Source: Mycoplasmatota bacterium (GTDB taxonomy: Bacteria > Bacillota_I > Bacilli_A > Izemoplasmatales > Hujiaoplasmataceae). Taken from it: 64,000 bases of DNA. Positions 59,148-64,000 of this stretch are shown one piece after another. The position numbers and the translations under genes were made by a program. The notes under the pieces were generated by a model that worked only from the letters and a program-made list of their open reading frames with translations, did not search any database and was not told the origin of the DNA. The stretch spans positions 310,001 through 374,000 of the forward strand of contig CP076020.1 in assembly GCA_018622675.1 (NCBI GenBank). The letters are read 5' to 3'. The first letter of the stretch is position 1, and every line of letters starts with the position of its first letter.

Positions 59148-59733
59148 ATATGTAAATAAATCTAGTGAAAACACACTTGTCTTATTGCATGGGACAGGTG
59201 GAGATGAAAACGATTTGATGTTTTTAGGAGATAATATAGATCAATCAGCTAATCTTCTTGGTTTAAGAGGCCGCATCAATGAAAATGGTTTAAATCGCTT
59301 TTTTAAGAGAATAAGACCTGGTGTGTTTGATGAGCAAAACCTAATTGAAGAAACAAAGTATTTGCATAAGTTTCTTCAAGCCTTTGCAAAAGTCAATCAA
59401 TTAGACACTAAAAAGATGGTTTTATTAGGATATTCTAATGGTGCTAACATCATCGCATCAGTCATCTATCATTTTGGAAAATTTTATAGAGGACATATAC
59501 TTTTGCATGCTATGATACCTTTAAAAGATTTTGAAGTAGTTGAGCAAAAAGGTAATCAAGTATTTATTTCTGCAGGTAAGAATGATGCTATTGTACCTTT
59601 AGATGAAGCTAAAAAATTATCAACTGTTTTAATGGATAAGAATGCGAATGTTACATTAAAAATATATGCATTTGGACATAATTTAAGTGAAAAAGAAATA
59701 AGAGATGTAAAATCTTGGTATAAAAAATTATAA
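59131..59733 (+). CDS. mhqD: MhqD-like alpha/beta hydrolase (carboxylesterase)
   Basis: A 200-residue esterase of the phospholipase/carboxylesterase family. The oxyanion motif is LVLLHGTGGDENDL, the nucleophile elbow GYSNGA, the acid in AGKNDAIVPLDEA and the His in AFGHNLSEKEI. B. subtilis MhqD has the same pattern and genetic neighbours. ATG 59131 fits its homologues, but only a weak SD is seen, so translation may depend on coupling with mhqR. Confidence 0.86.
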   Translation: MNIEYKYVNKSSENTLVLLHGTGGDENDLMFLGDNIDQSANLLGLRGRINENGLNRFFKRIRPGVFDEQNLIEETKYLHKFLQAFAKVNQLDTKKMVLLGYSNGANIIASVIYHFGKFYRGHILLHAMIPLKDFEVVEQKGNQVFISAGKNDAIVPLDEAKKLSTVLMDKNANVTLKIYAFGHNLSEKEIRDVKSWYKKL

Positions 59734-59763
59734 GCAACCAGAATTGGTTGCTTATCTTTTATA
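59730..59763. terminator. bidirectional terminator between mhqD and the ABC exporter
   Basis: ATAAGCAACC (59730-59739) pairs with GGTTGCTTAT (59746-59755); CTTTTATAA follows on the plus strand, and A-rich sequence precedes it. Confidence 0.75.
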
Positions 59764-60637
59764 ATTTGCTTTTTGAAAGTTTTAAAATACTTAAAGCATA
59801 GAATATAATCATGAATATGCCCATAGATAATAGCATATGCCATTCTCGAAATTGAAAGTTTCCGATGGTAATTTGTAAACCAAAAGTTTCAGCATAATTC
59901 TCATAGACTCCAGCAGGAGCGTTTTTGAAGACATCGTTTACTGCACTATCCATGTATACACTTCTAATAATAGTCACAGCATGAGCTGTGGGAATGATAT
60001 TCATGAAAGTTTGTACTGATTTCCCTAAAACACCGATGGGTATATATATACCTCCTAGAAAACCTATAAAGGTGCCCACTATAGTTGAGAGTGTACCAAA
60101 AGCATTTCTTGTTTTAATAAATATTGATAAATAAAAGAAAAATGAACTAAAAGTCATAATAGAAAATATCAATAATAAAAGAACTTTAATAAAAGAAAAA
60201 ACACTTAGCAACTCACCGCCTTGTGAAACAACATATATTTGTCCGATAACAAGATTGATTAAAACAAGTACTAAAGCAATGACCCAAGAAGAAATGAGAT
60301 AAGATAAAGCTAATTTATTCCTTGATACTGGAGAGACATAAAAATCATCTAAGATATTGTCTGCTCTATCATCTATTAATCCGCCAATAGCCCCTAAAGG
60401 AACAGTGACGGTCGATACCATTAAAATCCCTGACATTATCCAGGAGCTAACCAGCCACCCTAAACTATCGATATCGCCTAATTCAGCTTGTAATGTATCA
60501 ACTTGCATTTTTCCTAAAAATAAAATATACAAAAGTAAGATAATAATGACTGATAAAAAGCTAAAAAAGACAGCGGCTCTATCTCTTAGGTATTTTTTTA
60601 AATTTCTTATCACTAAAGAATATAAGACATTATTCAT
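59759..60637 (-). CDS. ABC-2 type transporter permease
   Basis: A 292-residue membrane subunit with six helices. It has the ABC-2 loop LIDDRADNILDDFYVSPVSR (about 93-112) and the late motif GGIYIPIGVLGKSVQTFMNI that is typical of NodJ/DrrB-like exporters. It begins 8 nt inside the ATPase gene (ATGAATAA), so both are coupled. ATG 60637 is 6 nt after AGGTGA; a GTG at 60646 is an alternative. Substrate unknown, often drugs or lipids. Confidence 0.9.
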   Translation of the reverse strand: MNNVLYSLVIRNLKKYLRDRAAVFFSFLSVIIILLLYILFLGKMQVDTLQAELGDIDSLGWLVSSWIMSGILMVSTVTVPLGAIGGLIDDRADNILDDFYVSPVSRNKLALSYLISSWVIALVLVLINLVIGQIYVVSQGGELLSVFSFIKVLLLLIFSIMTFSSFFFYLSIFIKTRNAFGTLSTIVGTFIGFLGGIYIPIGVLGKSVQTFMNIIPTAHAVTIIRSVYMDSAVNDVFKNAPAGVYENYAETFGLQITIGNFQFREWHMLLSMGIFMIIFYALSILKLSKSKL

Positions 60638-61550
60638 ATTCTTCACCTAACTTTCGACCGGTAATATTGACAAAAACATCATCCATATCGCCTCTAATAA
60701 TTTCGAAATCTTTAATATGGTCTTTATACTGATTAACAAGGTCTATTCCCTCAAAACAGTTATCTAGTGTAATAACAGCTAATCCATTAACCACTTTAAA
60801 TTCAACAGCATCATTTTTCAAAACATTAAATAAATCATTCTTTGGAATCATTTTTAGTCGATCATTAGAATATTTTAATCTAAGTTCTTCCGAAGAACCG
60901 CTAGCAACGATTTTGCCTTGATCAATGATAACAACTCTGTTGGCATCTTTAACCTCTTCCATATAATGCGTTGTTAAAAAAATGGTCATATTTTTTTCGT
61001 CTCTCAATTTATTAATCAAATTCCATATTTCTTTTCTGCTTTTAGGATCTAAACCAGTAGTTGGTTCATCTAAAATAAGTAATGAAGGCCAATGTAAAAG
61101 TGCTCTTGCAATATCTGCTTTTCTTTTTTGTCCACCTGATAAAGTACTATATCGTTGGTTAAGAAAATCTTGTAAATGTATATATTCGTCAATTTCAAGC
61201 ATTCTCTCGTCAAACTTTTCTTTGTTATATCCGTAAAAAGAAGCCCTAGTTAACAGATTTTCTCGTACGGTTAATAAGTCATCTAACATATTGTTTTGGA
61301 ATACCACACCTATTTTTTCTCTGATTTTTCGATTATCTTTATCAAGTTTTAATCCAAAAATCTCAACTTCACCGTCATTTTTTTCCAATAAAGTTGAAAT
61401 GATCTTAATGGTGGTGGTTTTACCTGCCCCATTTGGACCTAAAAAAGCAAAAAATGTATCTCTTTCGACATTAAAAGATATATTCTTAACAGCTGTTAAC
61501 TCACCATAGGATTTAACAAGGTTATTAACCTTTATTGCAATCTCCCTCAT
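60630..61550 (-). CDS. ABC-2 type transporter ATP-binding protein (DrrA/NodI-like)
   Basis: A 306-residue ATPase with Walker A GPNGAGKTT, Q-loop FQNNMLDD, signature LSGGQKRKADIARAL, Walker B LLILDEPTTGLDP and H-loop TTHYMEE. The ~90-residue C-terminal extension is typical of DrrA-type ATPases. The start is ATG 61550, 9 nt after AAGGAGG. A TAAC-N4-GTTA operator lies 32 nt upstream of the start, linking it to the Crp/Fnr-like regulon. Confidence 0.93.
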   Translation of the reverse strand: MREIAIKVNNLVKSYGELTAVKNISFNVERDTFFAFLGPNGAGKTTTIKIISTLLEKNDGEVEIFGLKLDKDNRKIREKIGVVFQNNMLDDLLTVRENLLTRASFYGYNKEKFDERMLEIDEYIHLQDFLNQRYSTLSGGQKRKADIARALLHWPSLLILDEPTTGLDPKSRKEIWNLINKLRDEKNMTIFLTTHYMEEVKDANRVVIIDQGKIVASGSSEELRLKYSNDRLKMIPKNDLFNVLKNDAVEFKVVNGLAVITLDNCFEGIDLVNQYKDHIKDFEIIRGDMDDVFVNITGRKLGEEYE

Positions 61551-61581
61551 ATACTTATCCTCCTTATTTTTATATTTTAGC

Positions 61582-61595
61582 ATAACACTTGTTAT
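61582..61595 (-). promoter_or_regulatory. TAAC-N4-GTTA operator before the ABC exporter
   Basis: ATAACA-CT-TGTTAT, a perfect 6+6 palindrome, about 32 bp upstream of the ATPase start. Same design as the sites at 12824, 23845, 23954 and 29814. Confidence 0.65.
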
Positions 61596-61618
61596 ATATA
61601 AAATAATATTTTAATTTT

Positions 61619-61646
61619 TTGCATATTTATCGATTATATGTATAAT
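61619..61646 (+). promoter_or_regulatory. promoter of the MATE gene
   Basis: TTGCAT (61619-61624), 16 bp, TATAAT (61641-61646), 25 nt before the ATG. Divergent from the exporter genes. Confidence 0.65.
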
Positions 61647-61670
61647 TAATATATGGAACGGAGTGAATTT

Positions 61671-63077
61671 ATGGATCAAACCATTAATCAAAAGAATGAC
61701 AATATGTTAAAAAAAATGAACATAAAAAAATTATTGATTAAACTTGCTATTCCATCAACTTTAGCGATGATTGTGAATGCTTTGTATAATTTAGTCGATA
61801 CTTTTTTTGTGTCCTTAGGTGAAGGAACAGATGCTATAGGTGCTTTAACAATCGCATATCCTATTCAGTTGATTATTTTAGCTATAGGCCTAATGTTAGG
61901 TGTAGGTTCTTCATCTGTCTTTTCAAGGGCTTTTGGACGTCATGATTTAGATACGATGAAAAAAGCTGTGAATACGGCTATTATTTTAAATGTTATTTTA
62001 ACACTCTCGGTGAGTTTGATTACCTATATATTTTTAGAGGATTTGTTGTTGTTTTTTGGCGCGACTGAAGGTAATATTGATTATGCAAGAGACTATTTAT
62101 TAATTATTTTAATTGCCTTAATTCCTTTTTCTTTAGGCGTTATGATGAATAATTTAACTCGAGCAGAAGGTAGAGTTAAAATTGCCATGTGGTCTTTAGT
62201 GATTGGCGCAGGGTTTAATATTGTGCTTGACCCAATATTCATCTTTGAATGGGGATTTAACCTGGGTGTTCAAGGTGCAGCATACGCAACTGCGATTGCA
62301 AAAACAGCAGCCTTTATTTATATTTTCTTACAGGCTTTATCAAAGAAATCTTCTTTAGCCATAGATTTAAAACATATTTATCGAATTGATTTATCAGCCG
62401 CTAAGGAAATGATTGCTGTTGGTTTGCCATCTTTTGCTAGAGTTGCTATGGGAAGTGTATTAATTATAATTGTTAACAATTTGATTAAAGATTATTCCGC
62501 TAGTGTGACAATGGCAACTACTTATCAATCCATCTACGGGGTTATTAATCGCCTGATTAGATTTTCCTTAATGCCAGGTTTTGGCTTAGTACAAGGTATG
62601 GTACCTATTGTTGGATATAATTTTGGCGCAAAAAAATATGATAGAGTCTATGAAGTCATGTCCTTTGCTTCGAAATTGTTATTAGCATATTTTACCTTTG
62701 CATTGGTCATGATTATGTTTTTCTCTCCAGCACTTTTTTCTATTTTCACTAAGGGAGAGACGGAAAATGTTGATCAATTTATTAATTTAGGTTCATCAGC
62801 ATTTAGAATTGTTGCTATAGGCTTTTCTTTTGTAACATATCAAGTGATATTATCAAGTGGTTACCAAGCTATGGGTTATCCTATTAGAGCTTTCATAGTT
62901 GCTTTATCGAGAAGGTTTATCTTATTCATTCCTTTTGCATTTTTATTAACTTATATAATGGGAATTGATGGTATATGGTGGACTTTTGTGGTTGCTGATT
63001 TTGTGACTGGTGTCATATCATATATCGTTTATAAAATTGAAATGAAAGAACTGAAGACAAAAATAGTGGGTGTTTAA
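61671..63077 (+). CDS. MATE-family efflux transporter
   Basis: A 468-residue protein with 12 membrane helices in two lobes. The first lobe has LAIPSTLAMIVNALYNLVDT and the second AVGLPSFARVAMGSVLIIIV, matching the MATE/DinF family that exports drugs or metabolites with Na+ or H+. CGGAGTGA precedes ATG 61671 by 7 nt. The Old Yellow Enzyme gene begins 1 nt after its stop, so they are one operon. Confidence 0.93.
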   Translation: MDQTINQKNDNMLKKMNIKKLLIKLAIPSTLAMIVNALYNLVDTFFVSLGEGTDAIGALTIAYPIQLIILAIGLMLGVGSSSVFSRAFGRHDLDTMKKAVNTAIILNVILTLSVSLITYIFLEDLLLFFGATEGNIDYARDYLLIILIALIPFSLGVMMNNLTRAEGRVKIAMWSLVIGAGFNIVLDPIFIFEWGFNLGVQGAAYATAIAKTAAFIYIFLQALSKKSSLAIDLKHIYRIDLSAAKEMIAVGLPSFARVAMGSVLIIIVNNLIKDYSASVTMATTYQSIYGVINRLIRFSLMPGFGLVQGMVPIVGYNFGAKKYDRVYEVMSFASKLLLAYFTFALVMIMFFSPALFSIFTKGETENVDQFINLGSSAFRIVAIGFSFVTYQVILSSGYQAMGYPIRAFIVALSRRFILFIPFAFLLTYIMGIDGIWWTFVVADFVTGVISYIVYKIEMKELKTKIVGV

Positions 63078-63078
63078 T

Positions 63079-64000
63079 ATGAATCAAGTTTTTAGTGAAA
63101 AAAGAATTAAAAACCAAATGATTAAAAATAGATTTGTTTTACCACCATTGGTAACATTTAATTTTTCCGAAAATGGTTTTGTTAATGAAAGAAAATTAAA
63201 TCATTACAAACAAATAGCAAACAATGGTATAGGTATGATTGTGGTTGAAGCAACAGCTGTTCATCCAAATGGTCGTTTATCTGATGATCAATTAGGTATC
63301 TGGGATGATAAATTTATACCGGGATTAAGAAAATTAGCGGATGTTGTACACAAGGCGGATTGTAAAGTGCTTATACAAATTCATCATGCTGGAGCAAAAA
63401 CTAAAGTGACTGGATTAGAAGATATAGTCTCAGCTTCTGACTATAAAAATGCAAGAGCTTTATCTTTAAAAGAAATACAAGATATTATTTTAGATTTTAA
63501 AGCAGCTGCATTAAGAGCTGAGAAGGCTGGTTTTGATGGTGTTGAAGTTCATGGAGCACACGGATATTTACTGACCCAGTTTTTTTCACTTAAATCAAAT
63601 AAAAGAAATGATAACTACGGTGGATCATTTGAAAATAGAATAAGAATTGCTGAAGAAATATATAAGGAAATTAAAAGAGTGACTAGTAATGACTTTATCA
63701 TTGGCATCAGAATGGGGTGTAATGAAAACTCATTGAATGAATCTAAGAGATTTGCAAAAACATTTGAAAAAATTGGTTATGATTATTTAAGTGTTTCAAC
63801 AGGTTTAGATGCTAGTCAGATAGAAAAACCAACTCATTTTCCATACCATTGGATTGTCTATGGTGGTAGTGAAATAAAAAAAGCAGTAAACATACCTGTT
63901 ATTGGAGTATATAAAATCAAGGATAAAGAGCAAATAGAATATTTGATCAATGAAAATCTTCTTGATTTTGTAGCTGTTGGTAGAGGCCAATTGGCAGACT
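63079..64000 (+). CDS. Old Yellow Enzyme-family NADH:flavin oxidoreductase (5' part)
   Basis: The frame opens at ATG 63079 and is still open at the window end (307 residues seen). The FMN barrel is evident: RFVLPPLVTFNFSENG, IGMIVVEATAVHPNGR, VLIQIHHAGAKTK (His-x-Gly loop), GFDGVEVHGAHGYLLTQFFS and RNDNYGGSFENR, with VAVGRGQLAD at the end. It belongs to the BaiCD/2,4-dienoyl-CoA reductase branch or simple enoate reductases; the C-terminal part that would decide is off the window. Confidence 0.9.
   Translation, partial: MNQVFSEKRIKNQMIKNRFVLPPLVTFNFSENGFVNERKLNHYKQIANNGIGMIVVEATAVHPNGRLSDDQLGIWDDKFIPGLRKLADVVHKADCKVLIQIHHAGAKTKVTGLEDIVSASDYKNARALSLKEIQDIILDFKAAALRAEKAGFDGVEVHGAHGYLLTQFFSLKSNKRNDNYGGSFENRIRIAEEIYKEIKRVTSNDFIIGIRMGCNENSLNESKRFAKTFEKIGYDYLSVSTGLDASQIEKPTHFPYHWIVYGGSEIKKAVNIPVIGVYKIKDKEQIEYLINENLLDFVAVGRGQLAD

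Overview
The window is AT-rich DNA with short intergenic gaps, Shine-Dalgarno motifs of the AGGAGG type, TTGaaa/TATAAT and TGnTATAAT promoters, and many stem-loop/T-tract terminators. TGA is a normal stop codon (several genes end TGA inside ATGA overlaps). The gene content is that of a fermentative anaerobe of the low-GC Gram-positive lineage (Bacillota or a walled-off relative such as the Izemoplasma/Acholeplasma side of Mycoplasmatota). This placement is an inference: no rRNA or other lineage marker is present. Lipoproteins, c-di-GMP signalling and many transporters point to a free-living cell.

Layout. 1-4.1 kb: end of an MFS carrier, an ABC-2 type exporter and the ribosomal GTPase TypA/BipA. 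4.1-8.0 kb: accessory genes (toroid-fold protein, membrane-anchored XRE regulator, a compact three-gene cassette ending in a NERD nuclease-like protein). 8.0-11.5 kb: MaoC hydratase, acyl-CoA dehydrogenase and EtfB/EtfA. 11.5-13.8 kb: a flavoprotein diverging from a LysR regulator. 13.9-19.8 kb: an operon with the redox repressor Rex, an APH-fold phosphotransferase, a 2Fe-2S thioredoxin-like protein, a PAS-containing sensory-type [FeFe]-hydrogenase, a SpoIIE/PP2C-type phosphatase and a second, monomeric [FeFe]-hydrogenase. 20-24 kb: orphan permease, kinase-like protein, serine dehydratase and methyltransferase. 24-28 kb: the trimeric HydCBA hydrogenase operon. 28-34 kb: an ABC uptake pair diverging from a Crp/Fnr regulator, an amino-acid permease, hpt and pyrG. 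34.3-39.6 kb: a 5.3-kb island bracketed by tRNA-Val and a 56-bp duplicate of its 3' part, carrying a lipoprotein, a secreted protein and a MacB-like exporter followed by decayed DNA. 39.6-44.3 kb: AbrB antitoxin with a frameshifted RelE-type toxin, and membrane proteins. 44.4-46.4 kb: a CsoR-family regulator with a disulfide reductase and a two-domain dithiol oxidoreductase. 46.5-57.7 kb: lactate dehydrogenase, YjbQ, a DUF2130 protein, a Cache-PAS-GGDEF-HD-GYP protein and two DNA glycosylases. 57.7-59.7 kb: a quinone-stress operon like mhqO-mhqR-mhqD. 59.8-64 kb: an ABC-2 exporter, a MATE pump and the start of an Old Yellow Enzyme.

How it fits together. Redox disposal dominates: NADH and reduced ferredoxin can be re-oxidised by HydABC, by Bcd-EtfAB and by lactate dehydrogenase, with Rex and a sensory hydrogenase as probable sensors. 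A recurring palindrome, TAAC-N4-GTTA, occurs five times at promoters (before lysR, twice before hydCBA, before the crp/fnr gene, before the 61-kb exporter), suggesting a Crp/Fnr regulon encoded by the gene at 29844. Two other operator-regulator pairs can be read directly: the CsoR-type palindrome at 44424 and the 22-bp MhqR-type palindrome at 57697.
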